In this document: piece by piece, positions 51,852-60,147 of the stretch
How positions within the stretch are numbered: position 1 is the first letter of the stretch
Layout: every line of letters begins with the position of its first letter
NCBI GenBank assembly: GCA_900542565.1
Contig: UQOC01000005.1
Span: forward strand, 5,387-69,386
Reading direction: 5' to 3'
From: an uncultured Eubacteriales bacterium
GTDB taxonomy: Bacteria; Bacillota; Clostridia; Peptostreptococcales; Anaerovoracaceae
Length of the DNA stretch: 64,000 nt
Translations under genes and position numbers: made by a program
Notes under the pieces: model-generated
What the model was told of the DNA's origin: nothing
The model's database searches: none
Seen by the model: only the letters and a program-made list of their open reading frames with translations

Positions 51852-52643
51852 TCATATCCCCATGCCATCTATGAAAATAATGCAGTAATATACCATCGGC
51901 GCAGTAAACAGGACGCTGTCGAATCTGTCCAGTATCCCTCCATGGCCGGGTATGAGATTTCCGTAATCTTTTATCCCCATCTGTCTTTTGAAAGCTGATG
52001 CCGAAAGGTCGCCAAGCTGGGCGACCACACTGCCGAGTACGCCTATGGCTATGCACATTACCATTTCCTCTGGCATCACCAGATAGCCGTATATGCTGCA
52101 CAGGATAACGCTGCCTATAACGCCCCCGACAGCCCCCTCAACGCTTTTTTTAGGGCTCAGGTGCGGGCACAGCTTATGCTTTCCCAAAGCAAGCCCCGTG
52201 AAATATGCGAATGTGTCGGTGCCGAATGCCGCAAACGGCACAAGCCATATCAGCAGCCGGTGTTCGTTCTGATCTATGAGTATCATGTGGAAAGAGAGGA
52301 AAATGGTGTACATTATCCCCATCAGTGTTGCTGTCATATCTATCAGGTTCCGTTCTTCCACATTGAATCCGTAGATCATGGAAGCCACTGTCACCAGAAA
52401 TACCCAAAGAAGTATCAGGTGCCAGTCATCAGGCGCCAGAGCGTTTGCACCATAAAGGGCGATCGCCGCCGCATATGCAATGTGGTATGACGGTTTTGCT
52501 CCTATGGCTTCAAATCCCCTGTAAAATTCTCTGACTCCTATGATTCCTATGGCAAGGGCCATCGCCCAAAGGAACCATCCCCCAAAATAGACAAATATCA
52601 GCAGCGGAAGCATGACGCATGCTGAAATTATCCTTGTTTTCAT
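51852..52643 (-). CDS. cdsA: Phosphatidate cytidylyltransferase
   Basis: A 263-residue integral membrane enzyme making CDP-diacylglycerol from phosphatidate and CTP. About eight hydrophobic segments. The C-terminal CDP-alcohol signature region reads LGDLSASAFKRQMGIKDYGNLIPGHGGILDRFDS. AAGGAGATATGT precedes the ATG. The neighbours uppS and dxr match the usual lipid cluster. Confidence 0.95.
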   Translation of the reverse strand: MKTRIISACVMLPLLIFVYFGGWFLWAMALAIGIIGVREFYRGFEAIGAKPSYHIAYAAAIALYGANALAPDDWHLILLWVFLVTVASMIYGFNVEERNLIDMTATLMGIMYTIFLSFHMILIDQNEHRLLIWLVPFAAFGTDTFAYFTGLALGKHKLCPHLSPKKSVEGAVGGVIGSVILCSIYGYLVMPEEMVMCIAIGVLGSVVAQLGDLSASAFKRQMGIKDYGNLIPGHGGILDRFDSVLFTAPMVYYCIIFIDGMGI

Positions 52644-52887
52644 ACATATCTCCTTTATATCTTGTTCTGTATCTCGCTTTTGATGATTTCCATGTTAATT
52701 GTTCCATCCGGTTCGCAGTATGTGACTATGAGGTTTTTCCACGGCACTGTGCCGGCAGCTCCATAATATTTCAGTTTTTTAGATTTTATCAATGCAGGCC
52801 CGCTTGGCTGAAACGGCCATTGCCGCCATGCTGTCTGCCGTGGCTGTGCAAAACCTGCCCGCCCGGCCTGCAAGGCTCAAATGCGCC
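52644..52887. other. Spacer between uppS and cdsA with a possible small gene
   Basis: A 244-bp gap within an otherwise tightly packed operon. A GC-rich first part after uppS is followed by a minus-strand frame with normal-looking codons ending just before the cdsA ribosome binding site (see the small ORF at 52655-52792). Confidence 0.5.
52655..52792 (-). CDS. Possible 45-residue hypothetical protein
   Basis: From a TTG at 52792 the frame reads MIKSKKLKYYGAAGTVPW and continues with NLIVTYCEPDGTINMEIIKS, ending 9 bp before the cdsA start. The composition looks coding and the position fits the operon, but I know no family and the ribosome binding site is poor. It could also be a remnant of a longer gene or untranslated spacer. 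Confidence 0.3.
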   Translation of the reverse strand: MIKSKKLKYYGAAGTVPWKNLIVTYCEPDGTINMEIIKSEIQNKI

Positions 52888-53610
52888 TTATCTGCCGCCG
52901 AACCGCCGGTCACGGCTGGCATACTGTCCGACAATGGATTCAAATTCATCAGGAGTAAAATCCGGCCAAAGGGAATCTGAAAAAGCAAATTCGCTGTAGG
53001 CGCACTGCCACAGCAGAAAATTGGATATGCGTTCCTCTCCGCTGGTCCTGATTATAAGATCCGGATCGGGAATAAAGCCGTTTTCTTCGCCTGTATACAG
53101 ATATCTCGATACAGTCTCCTGGTCGATCTGATCGGTCGTGATACTGCCGTTCTGAACCAGTTCTGCTATCTTCCGCACCGCACGGGTTATCTCCTGCCGG
53201 CTGCCGTAATTCAACGCTATGTTAAAATTCAGGCCTCCGTTGTTTTTGGTAGTGGCAAGTGCCTTGTCTATGCTGGCGACAGCTGTCCTTGGTATCTGGT
53301 TATAATCTCCCAGTATGGCCACCTTTACATTGTTCCGGTGGAGTTCTTCAAGCTCACTGGCCACATATTTGACAAGGAGGCTGAAGATCCCGCCCACCTC
53401 TTCTCTGGATCTTTTCCAGTTTTCCGTGGAAAAGGCATATACGGTCAGATACTTTATACCAAGCACATCTGCCCTCTTTATTATCTCCTTCATTGCCAGC
53501 ATGCCCGCATTGTGCCCGGCCAGCCGGCTCACCTTGTTTTTCTGTGCCCAACGCCCGTTACCGTCCATTATGACGGCCACATGGCGCGGCAAAAGTGCAT
53601 TGTCAGTCAT
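52888..53610 (-). CDS. uppS: Isoprenyl transferase (undecaprenyl diphosphate synthase)
   Basis: A 240-residue cis-prenyltransferase making the C55 carrier lipid. It contains HVAVIMDGNGRWAQKN with the catalytic Asp, GHNAGMLAMKEI, LTVYAFSTENWKRSREEV, NIALNYGSRQEI and the C-terminal DLIIRTSGEERISNFLLWQCAYSEF. I chose the ATG at 53610 after TGGAG; an in-frame ATG at 53652 overlaps a hairpin. Its precursor isopentenyl units come from the MEP genes downstream. Confidence 0.96.
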   Translation of the reverse strand: MTDNALLPRHVAVIMDGNGRWAQKNKVSRLAGHNAGMLAMKEIIKRADVLGIKYLTVYAFSTENWKRSREEVGGIFSLLVKYVASELEELHRNNVKVAILGDYNQIPRTAVASIDKALATTKNNGGLNFNIALNYGSRQEITRAVRKIAELVQNGSITTDQIDQETVSRYLYTGEENGFIPDPDLIIRTSGEERISNFLLWQCAYSEFAFSDSLWPDFTPDEFESIVGQYASRDRRFGGR

Positions 53611-53629
53611 ATTGTCTCCATAAACATCA

Positions 53630-53652
53630 GTGGCTGCCATTACAGCAGCCAC
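53630..53652 (-). other. Hairpin between frr and uppS
   Basis: An 8-bp perfect stem GTGGCTGC/GCAGCCAC with a 7-nt loop. There is no T run on either side, so it is more likely an mRNA processing or stability element than a terminator. Confidence 0.4.
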
Positions 53653-53666
53653 ATCCGATGTCGATA

Positions 53667-54221
53667 CTAAACTTCTAAAATTTCTTTTTCCTTAGCAGCT
53701 ACGATATCGTCGATTTCCTTTACAGTCTTTTCTATGGATTTCTGTATGTCGTCCAGAGCCTTCTTGAGTTCATCTTCGGTTATCTCGTGAGCTTTTTCCT
53801 TTTTCTTCAGGTGATCGTTAGCGTCACGCCTGAGGTTCCTGACTGCGACCTTGCTGTCCTCGCCCATCTTCTTTACGGTCTTTGTCAGTTCCTTTCTCCT
53901 TTCCTCAGTAACCTGAGGGATGACGAGCCTGACACATTTGCCGTCATTGGACGGGTTGATGCCTATGTTGGCCATATTGATCGCCTTTTCTATCTCGCCT
54001 ACGGATTTGGGATCAAAAGGTGAGATAAGCAGCGTCCTTGGATCAGGCACCGAAATATTGGCGATATTCTTGAGGGGAGTTGCAGTACCGTAGTATTCTA
54101 CGGTAACCTTGTCCAGCAGCGCAGGATTGGCTCTGCCGGCTCTTACCGTATTCAGGTCCTCTTTGAGGATGGCTATGCTTTTCTTGCTCTTTTCTTCAAG
54201 ATTCTTCTTTATGGTCTCCAT
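53667..54221 (-). CDS. frr: Ribosome recycling factor
   Basis: A 184-residue factor of standard length that splits post-termination ribosomes with EF-G. METIKKNLEEKSKKSIAIL is followed by the conserved NTVRAGRANPALLDKVTVEYYGT, PDPRTLLISPFDPK and LTKTVKKMGEDSKVAVRNLRRDAND. AGGAGG precedes the ATG at 54221. pyrH-frr-uppS is the standard order. Confidence 0.97.
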   Translation of the reverse strand: METIKKNLEEKSKKSIAILKEDLNTVRAGRANPALLDKVTVEYYGTATPLKNIANISVPDPRTLLISPFDPKSVGEIEKAINMANIGINPSNDGKCVRLVIPQVTEERRKELTKTVKKMGEDSKVAVRNLRRDANDHLKKKEKAHEITEDELKKALDDIQKSIEKTVKEIDDIVAAKEKEILEV

Positions 54222-54232
54222 TGAATGGCCTC

Positions 54233-54943
54233 CTATTCGATTATCGTTCCTATGTTCTCGCCCAGAACGGCTCTCATCACATTGCCTTCTTCGGCGATGG
54301 CAAACACATGTATCCTTATATGGTTGTCCCGGCACAGAGTGGCGGCTGTCAGGTCCATCACCCTAAGATCTTTTTCCAGTACATCCATATGGCTGAGCCT
54401 GCTGAACCTTTTGGCGTCCGGGTAGACGGACGGGTCCCTGTCATAGACCGCATCTATGTTCTTTGCCAGAAGGATGGTATCGGCGTCCATCTCCGCAGCT
54501 CTGAGGGCTGCAGTAGTGTCAGTGGAAAAGAACGGATTGCCTGTTCCGGCTCCGAAAATGACTATATCTCCATGTTCCAACTGGCTGAGAGCTTTTCGCC
54601 TTGCATATGGTTCAGCGATCTCACGCATTTCTATTGAAGTCTGTACCCTGGTAGGCACTCCCAAAGCAAGGAATGCGTCCTGAAGAGCCAGCGAGTTCAT
54701 CACTGTGGCCAGCATTCCCATATAGTCGGCTGTGGCCCTGTCCATATCTTTGCTGGTACGGCCTCTCCAGAAATTGCCGCCTCCGACTACGATGGCAACC
54801 TGTACTCCCAGGTCATGTATCTGCTTGACCTCATTGGCGACTTTGCGCGTCATGGCTTCATTGATGCCGAAGTGCTGTTCTCCCGCCAGCGCTTCCCCGC
54901 TTATTTTGAGCAACACCCTGTCATAAATCGGTTTAGGTTTCAT
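54233..54943 (-). CDS. pyrH: UMP kinase
   Basis: A 236-residue amino-acid-kinase-fold enzyme making UDP. Contains [69 protein letters not shown] and the C-terminal region with [22 protein letters not shown] precedes the ATG. It is the first gene of the pyrH-to-polC run, with its own promoter at 55027-55055. Confidence 0.97.
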   Translation of the reverse strand: MKPKPIYDRVLLKISGEALAGEQHFGINEAMTRKVANEVKQIHDLGVQVAIVVGGGNFWRGRTSKDMDRATADYMGMLATVMNSLALQDAFLALGVPTRVQTSIEMREIAEPYARRKALSQLEHGDIVIFGAGTGNPFFSTDTTAALRAAEMDADTILLAKNIDAVYDRDPSVYPDAKRFSRLSHMDVLEKDLRVMDLTAATLCRDNHIRIHVFAIAEEGNVMRAVLGENIGTIIE

Positions 54944-55026
54944 GGTTCCTGCCTTTCATTTTCCGGGGCAAGCCGCCTGTGGCAATGGGCCGCTGCGGCT
55001 TTATCCTGTTTGATTTTATCCTAACT

Positions 55027-55055
55027 ATTATACCATATCCCCCGGCATAAGCCAA
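55027..55055 (-). promoter_or_regulatory. pyrH operon promoter
   Basis: TTGGCT (55050-55055), 17 bp, TATAAT (55027-55032) on the minus strand. A GCCAAAA/TTTTGGC inverted repeat (55051-55067) covers the -35; it may be a weak end hairpin of the upstream ABC gene or an operator. Confidence 0.75.
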
Positions 55056-55089
55056 AATGTTTTTGGCCTGCATATGGTTTTTTTGTATA

Positions 55090-56835
55090 CTATTCTTTCA
55101 GTGCCTGGGCATGATAGAGCTGGGCATATCTGCCGTTCTCTGCCATCAGGGTCTCGTGGCTTCCCACCTCCTTGATCTTGCCGTCCTCTATGAGGACTAT
55201 CCTGTCGGCTTCTCTGATGGTGGCAAGCCTGTGGGCGATTATAAGCGTCGTCCGCCCTACAGACAACTGTCCGAATGACTTCTGTATCTGCTGTTCGGTG
55301 ATACTGTCAAGGGCCGAAGTAGCCTCATCCAATATCAGTATAGGAGGATTTTTAAGAAATATCCTGGCTATGGATATGCGCTGTTTCTGTCCGCCGGAAA
55401 GGAGGGCTCCCCTTTCTCCTACATAAGTGTCGAAGCCTTTTTCCATTTCCATTATGTCGTCGTATATCTCAGCCCGTCTGGCCGCCTCGGCCACTTCTTC
55501 AAAAGAAGCTCCCGGTTTTCCGTATCTTATATTTTCAAATATGGTGTCTGCAAACAGGAATACATCCTGCTGGACGATACCTATATTGCGCCGCAGCGAG
55601 CTCTTTGATATCTTCCTTATGTCAGTTCCGTCAATGGAAATGCTGCCCCCTTCCACATCATAGAACCTTGGTATCAGCTGGCACAGTGTGGTCTTGCCTC
55701 CACCTGAATGTCCTACGATTGCTATGCACTCTCCTGCTTTGATATCAAGGGATACATCCTTTAGCACATCCTGGCCGCCCTCGTATCCAAATTCTACATG
55801 GTCTATATTTATCTCGCCTCTGACATCTTTCAGTTCCACAGGGTTTTCTGCTTCCCTGACGGTAGGCTGGATGCGCATGATCTCTGCAAAACGCTTCAGC
55901 CCGGCGATACCGTTGGTCAGTATCTCAGCCAGGGTTGCCAGTTTTCTTACCGGGGTTATAAATGTTGTTATATATAATGTAAAGGTTATCAGATCTATAT
56001 AGTTCAGCGTCCCCTCCATGATGAGCCAGCCGCCAAAAGCGATGACCGCCACCTGCAATATGCACACGCAAAATTCCAGGGAACCGTTGAATCTTCCCAT
56101 TGCCTTATAATAGTCGTTTTTAGAATTTTTGTATGTCTCGTTGGACTTTTCAAAACGCTCGTAATCCACATCCATATTGTCAAATGCCTTGGAGGTCTTC
56201 ATTCCCGATATGGTGGATTCTATATCGGCGTTTATGTCCGCCATCCTCTGCTTTACCTTTCCTGATGATTCGATCATGCTGCGGCGGCAGAAAATGACCA
56301 CCAGCAAAAACAGAGGCAGCATTATGAGCACCAGCAGGGCAAGCCTCCACTGGACCGTAAACATCACTACAAGAGCGCCGATTATGGTTGCCGCAGAGAT
56401 CAGCATATCTTCCGGTCCGTGATGTGCAAGCTCTGTTATCTCGAACAGATCGCCTGTAAGCCTGTTCATCAGTTTTCCTGTACGGTTTTTATCAAAGAAT
56501 TCAAAATCCAGGGCCTGGAAATGCTGATACAGGTCCTCTCTTATATCGGCCTCGACATATATTCCGAACCTGTGTCCCAGAAATGTTATTATATAATAAA
56601 ATATTGACCTGAGCACAAACGCTGCGGCCATGATCGCCATTACCGTAAAAAAAGTCCTGTACAGCTTGCCCGGCAGCAGGTCGTACATGGCGAACCGGCT
56701 GACCAGCGGAAAAGCCACATCTATCATGGAAACCAGAAATGCGCAGCTCATATCTATGATGAACAGTTTTTTATGAGCGCCGAAATATGATATGAATATC
56801 CTGAATAATGATCTGTTGAAATTTTTTTCTTTCAT
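55090..56835 (-). CDS. ABC exporter, fused transmembrane-ATPase half-transporter
   Basis: 581 residues, type IV (MsbA-like) exporter. Six transmembrane helices lie in residues 1-325. The nucleotide-binding domain (about 335-581) has Walker A VGHSGGGKTTL, Q-loop IGIVQQDVFLF, signature LLSGGQKQR, Walker B ILILDEATSALD and H-loop IAHRLATI. It probably acts as a homodimer exporting lipids, peptides or drugs, since there is no partner half-gene next to it. GAGG precedes the ATG. Substrate unknown. Confidence 0.93.
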   Translation of the reverse strand: MKEKNFNRSLFRIFISYFGAHKKLFIIDMSCAFLVSMIDVAFPLVSRFAMYDLLPGKLYRTFFTVMAIMAAAFVLRSIFYYIITFLGHRFGIYVEADIREDLYQHFQALDFEFFDKNRTGKLMNRLTGDLFEITELAHHGPEDMLISAATIIGALVVMFTVQWRLALLVLIMLPLFLLVVIFCRRSMIESSGKVKQRMADINADIESTISGMKTSKAFDNMDVDYERFEKSNETYKNSKNDYYKAMGRFNGSLEFCVCILQVAVIAFGGWLIMEGTLNYIDLITFTLYITTFITPVRKLATLAEILTNGIAGLKRFAEIMRIQPTVREAENPVELKDVRGEINIDHVEFGYEGGQDVLKDVSLDIKAGECIAIVGHSGGGKTTLCQLIPRFYDVEGGSISIDGTDIRKISKSSLRRNIGIVQQDVFLFADTIFENIRYGKPGASFEEVAEAARRAEIYDDIMEMEKGFDTYVGERGALLSGGQKQRISIARIFLKNPPILILDEATSALDSITEQQIQKSFGQLSVGRTTLIIAHRLATIREADRIVLIEDGKIKEVGSHETLMAENGRYAQLYHAQALKE

Positions 56836-56872
56836 TCCTTACCTCAAATGCGCCGTCATGCCGCTCGAAATT

Positions 56873-56922
56873 TTGCCCTCAGCTCACCGCGGCAAGCTGA
56901 GGGCAACAGAGTCCCCGGGGAC
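56873..56922. terminator. Strong hairpin plus 12-bp palindrome between ridA and the ABC exporter
   Basis: TTGCCCTCAGCT at 56873-56884 pairs perfectly over 12 bp with AGCTGAGGGCAA at 56895-56906. Immediately beside it is the perfect 12-bp palindrome GTCCCCGGGGAC at 56911-56922, ending 3 bp from the ridA stop. No T run follows on the minus strand, so intrinsic termination would be inefficient. Confidence 0.5.
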
Positions 56923-56925
56923 ATT

Positions 56926-57306
56926 TTAGTCTATATAAGCTATGGTCTCTATCTCAATAAGAGCGCCTTTTGGGAGCTTAGCCACTTCAAAGGCTGATCT
57001 TGAAGGATAATCTCCGTCAAAGTAGCTTCCGTATATCTCATTTACAGTAGCAAAATCATCCATATTCTGCAGGAAGCATGTGGTCTTTACGATCTTGTCA
57101 AGTCCGCTGCCTGCTTCTTCCAGGACTGCTTTGATATTGGCAAATACCTGTCTTGTCTGAGCCTCGATGCCGCCCTCCACAAGATTGCCTGTGGCAGGGT
57201 CCAGCGGGATCTGCCCTGATGTAAATACCAGGTTTCCAAGGATATTTGCCTGTGCATAAGGTCCAATTGCCGCAGGCGCTTTTTCTGTAGCTACGATCTT
57301 TCTCAT
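56926..57306 (-). CDS. ridA: RidA family enamine/imine deaminase
   Basis: A 126-residue protein of the RidA/YjgF/YabJ family. It hydrolyses reactive 2-aminoacrylate and similar enamines formed by PLP enzymes. Typical stretches are GPYAQANILGNLVFTSGQIPLDP, ANIKAVLEEAGSGLDKIVKTTCFL, the active-site Arg in YPSRSAFEVAKLPKGALIEIE. AGGAGG precedes the ATG, which overlaps the stop of the PH-domain gene by 4 bp. In Bacillus the homologue (yabJ) sits between purR and spoVG; here it has moved. Confidence 0.95.
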   Translation of the reverse strand: MRKIVATEKAPAAIGPYAQANILGNLVFTSGQIPLDPATGNLVEGGIEAQTRQVFANIKAVLEEAGSGLDKIVKTTCFLQNMDDFATVNEIYGSYFDGDYPSRSAFEVAKLPKGALIEIETIAYID

Positions 57307-58805
57307 TTTGTTCCTCCTATTATCTTCTCTGATATTTCAAAGGCTGTGCTCCGCTCCACAAACGGAACGGACGCTGCCAGATTGAGCAGGCTTACCGCGC
57401 CTCGTCCTATGCCGCGGCGTCTTGCCGCAGGATGAAACTTCATTGTCATCATCTGTATCCTGTCATAACCGCAAATGGTAAATTTTTTTGTAAAATAACC
57501 TTCTGCCAATATCATGCCCTCTTCTGCGATCATATAACCGGCCGACTTATGGGACAAAAAGTACAGCAAGTTGATATAGCCATCAATGAGGACAGGCACG
57601 CCCGCTGCGATCCACGGCGAAACATCTGTCAACAAAATCATAACCAAAACGGAAGCCAAAGTCAATATATGCCACTTGACTGATTTGAACATTCTTACGG
57701 CCACAGAGCCCTTTTTCTCCGGCATTACATTGTCTATATCTGCCCAGTCATACTCCGGGACAAGTTCCGACAGGACCGCCCTCAGTTCTTCTTTGCTTAC
57801 CGCCATGGTTATATTTGAAGACTCTCCCTGTTCATCCCCAATTCCTACAGTCACCACATTGGCACAGTATTTTTTAAAGAGCCTGGCAAAAGGTTTCTGC
57901 TCTATCCTCATGGCTGTGATCTTATCTATGGGTATGGTATAGCTCCTGAGCTTGATAAGTCCGCGCCTCACATGGAGGTCACGGCCGTCTCTGTATACAG
58001 AAAAGCCATAATATGCTATGAATTTTCCGATAATGTCAAAAATAGCTCCAATGACCATAAGTGCAACGGCTATGAATCCGCCCACCGCCTGAAAAATAAA
58101 AGTGGAAAATCCATATCTGGTTATGAACCATATGCTGAACCCCATTCCTGCAACGGCCACTGCCAGACTCCACAGGGACATGGAAAAGAAGGCAAATCCG
58201 GCCATATCTTTGGCGGAAGCGCGAAAAACTTTCTTATCTTTATCACCGGCCTCAAAGATCTGATCCGGCTGTCTTTCTTCCGAGAGAGCCTCCCCGGCCT
58301 TGCCGCCCTTGACCATATTGATCCTGTCGATCAGCGTCTTTCTGAAGGCTATGGCGATATCGGTCCTGAAAACCATGGAGACATCTGTCTTTCCCGCTGT
58401 AGTCATGCTGCTTGTATCAAGTTTTATGCGGTAAGTCCCCGCCATCCGCTCGAACAGATTCCTTTCCATGTTCACGGCGGATATATTTTCTATTGCTATG
58501 GTGTTCTTGCTCCTCTTTAAGGTATTCCTTTCTATTATCACGAGATTATCTTCCAGTATTATCCATGTTTTTCTCCACCGTAAAAACTGTGTTCCCAGCA
58601 CTATGAGAGTTATCAGGACAACTGAAAGGAGCACCCATATGCCCCCGGCCTCTATGGCTTCTTTCAGGCCGCTGCGGTTTATCTCCCTCACCAGGTCTAT
58701 CACCTCGTCTATCTGGTTGAGGAGTATGACCGCGATCGCCACCCAGAACTGCCACAGACTTTCAAATATAGTTGAAAAATGACATCTCAGCTTCATGTTT
58801 TCCAT
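57303..58805 (-). CDS. PH domain-containing membrane protein (YdbT-like)
   Basis: 500 residues, with paired hydrophobic segments near the N-terminus (VAIAVILLNQIDEVIDL, VLLSVVLITLIVLG), in the middle (about 205-265) and around 375-415, each followed by a bacterial PH (bPH2/DUF304) domain: NLVIIERNTLKRSKNTIAIENI, GRDLHVRRGLIKLRSYTIPIDKI and GYFTKKFTICGYDRIQMMTMK. This three-domain layout is that of Bacillus YdbT. Role not well known; YdbST has been linked to antibiotic stress in Bacilli. It overlaps ydbS-like and ridA genes, so all three are one operon. Confidence 0.85.
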   Translation of the reverse strand: MENMKLRCHFSTIFESLWQFWVAIAVILLNQIDEVIDLVREINRSGLKEAIEAGGIWVLLSVVLITLIVLGTQFLRWRKTWIILEDNLVIIERNTLKRSKNTIAIENISAVNMERNLFERMAGTYRIKLDTSSMTTAGKTDVSMVFRTDIAIAFRKTLIDRINMVKGGKAGEALSEERQPDQIFEAGDKDKKVFRASAKDMAGFAFFSMSLWSLAVAVAGMGFSIWFITRYGFSTFIFQAVGGFIAVALMVIGAIFDIIGKFIAYYGFSVYRDGRDLHVRRGLIKLRSYTIPIDKITAMRIEQKPFARLFKKYCANVVTVGIGDEQGESSNITMAVSKEELRAVLSELVPEYDWADIDNVMPEKKGSVAVRMFKSVKWHILTLASVLVMILLTDVSPWIAAGVPVLIDGYINLLYFLSHKSAGYMIAEEGMILAEGYFTKKFTICGYDRIQMMTMKFHPAARRRGIGRGAVSLLNLAASVPFVERSTAFEISEKIIGGTK

Positions 58806-59296
58806 TATCTTTTCTCTCTTTCCGCCAAGGCTATGTCATTGATCTTCTTTTTCAGTGTTTCGGCTATCTCCGCAGCAGTTTCGTCAGGAATGAACTGTAT
58901 GTCCGCATCACCGCCTGCGGTGGTGACTCTGATGGTGGAAAGCCCGAACATCCTGTCTATAGGCCCCTGCGCCAGAGAAAGCTTGTGCAGCCTTTCCATC
59001 GGAACGATCTGTTCAGTCACAAAAATAAAACCTTTCCTTACCCTTATGGCTTCATCATCTATCCTATAGCGATATCTGTCATACCTGAACAGCGGCACCA
59101 GCGCCGTGTAAAGCCCTCCTGTGAGTATCAGTGCGCCTATGCTGATAAATACCCAGGTCTCAGGTCCCCATGCCAAGAAGCATATGACCGCTGATATGAC
59201 GGTCAAAACGGCCAATACGCTGAGAGCGCTTATACGCATGCATTTCTTTGCTGACTCCTGGAGTCTTATGTAATCCTTATCTGTGATATTTTCCAA
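58805..59296 (-). CDS. PH domain-containing membrane protein (YdbS-like)
   Basis: 163 residues with two transmembrane segments (about 22-65) and a single C-terminal bPH2 domain: YRIDDEAIRVRKGFIFVTEQIVPMERLHKLSLAQGPIDRMFGLSTIRVTT is the family core. The start is a TTG after AAGGAG. It is the usual partner of the YdbT-like protein encoded next and overlaps its start. Confidence 0.87.
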   Translation of the reverse strand: MENITDKDYIRLQESAKKCMRISALSVLAVLTVISAVICFLAWGPETWVFISIGALILTGGLYTALVPLFRYDRYRYRIDDEAIRVRKGFIFVTEQIVPMERLHKLSLAQGPIDRMFGLSTIRVTTAGGDADIQFIPDETAAEIAETLKKKINDIALAEREKR

Positions 59297-59318
59297 GCTG
59301 TTCTCCTTCCTTTCAAAT

Positions 59319-60017
59319 CTATCTTGTTTCCTCTGATATATCCACCACTGTTATCTTCTGCTTAGTCCCCTTAAATCTTATGTCCAGGCCTCCGTAACTC
59401 ATGCCGTATATCCTTTCTGCATCGTCTTTATATGATGGCCTGGGGTCCTGGGCAAGTATCTGCCTGATACACTGGGTCATCTCTTCTGTCACCGTATCCG
59501 GCACATGGCAGCCGAACTCCACCTGGATGGTACCGGGCGCTCCGTCTGCAAAACCGCCCTTTGCACCCTGTATACAATCGGCATAAGGTATGTACGGCTT
59601 GATATCATAAACAGGCGTTTTATCTGCCATGTCTGCACCTGATACATGGATCACAGGCCCGCCTTTTGCTTGAACATCTATGCTTTCTATCTTCAGGCAT
59701 GAAAGTCCCATGTGGTTGGGCCTGAATGGAGATCGGCTGGCAAATACCCCCACGCGCTTATTGCCGCCCAGTCTGGGCGGTCTTACCGTCGGCGTCCAGC
59801 AGTCGTCTTCATCATCTTTTCCGGAGTTTTCCCCGTGAGCCAGAGAAAAATCCCATATGACCCATATATGAGAAAATTCCTCAAGTCCTCTGAGGGCCTG
59901 TGGATCATTGTAAGGCGGCTCAAGGACTATCCGTCCGGGTGTCCTGACCAGCCCGCTCTGCCTCGGTATACCGAACTTTTCCTTAAAATCTGTATGTATA
60001 TATCCGATTATCTTCAT
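59319..60017 (-). CDS. tRNA (t6A37) N6-methyltransferase TrmO (TsaA family)
   Basis: A 232-residue beta-barrel SAM-dependent enzyme that methylates t6A at position 37 of some tRNAs. The N-terminal domain has IGYIHTDFKEKFGIPRQSGL, FSHIWVIWDFSLAH, VRPPRLGGNKRVGVFASRSPFRPNHMGLS and VYDIKPYIPYAD. The C-terminal part covers GMSYGGLDIRFKG. An internal acidic insert (GENSGKDDEDDC) interrupts the barrel. AGGAG precedes the ATG. It is probably first in a TrmO-YdbS-YdbT-RidA transcript. Confidence 0.92.
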   Translation of the reverse strand: MKIIGYIHTDFKEKFGIPRQSGLVRTPGRIVLEPPYNDPQALRGLEEFSHIWVIWDFSLAHGENSGKDDEDDCWTPTVRPPRLGGNKRVGVFASRSPFRPNHMGLSCLKIESIDVQAKGGPVIHVSGADMADKTPVYDIKPYIPYADCIQGAKGGFADGAPGTIQVEFGCHVPDTVTEEMTQCIRQILAQDPRPSYKDDAERIYGMSYGGLDIRFKGTKQKITVVDISEETR

Positions 60018-60095
60018 ATCTTGCTCCTCTGCCTCGTTTATTCTATCATGAACGCTTTGGTTGTGCCACTTGTTTTTTCATACAGATCAAACCGC

Positions 60096-60124
60096 TTGAC
60101 ATGCCGGGCCGCCTATCTTAAACT
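60096..60124 (+). promoter_or_regulatory. Promoter of the Eis-like GNAT gene
   Basis: TTGACA (60096-60101), exactly 17 bp of GC-rich spacer, TAAACT (60119-60124). The ribosome binding site AAAGGAGG follows only 6 bp later, so the leader is very short. Confidence 0.65.
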
Positions 60125-60147
60125 AAATCTAAAGGAGGTCAAGAGCC

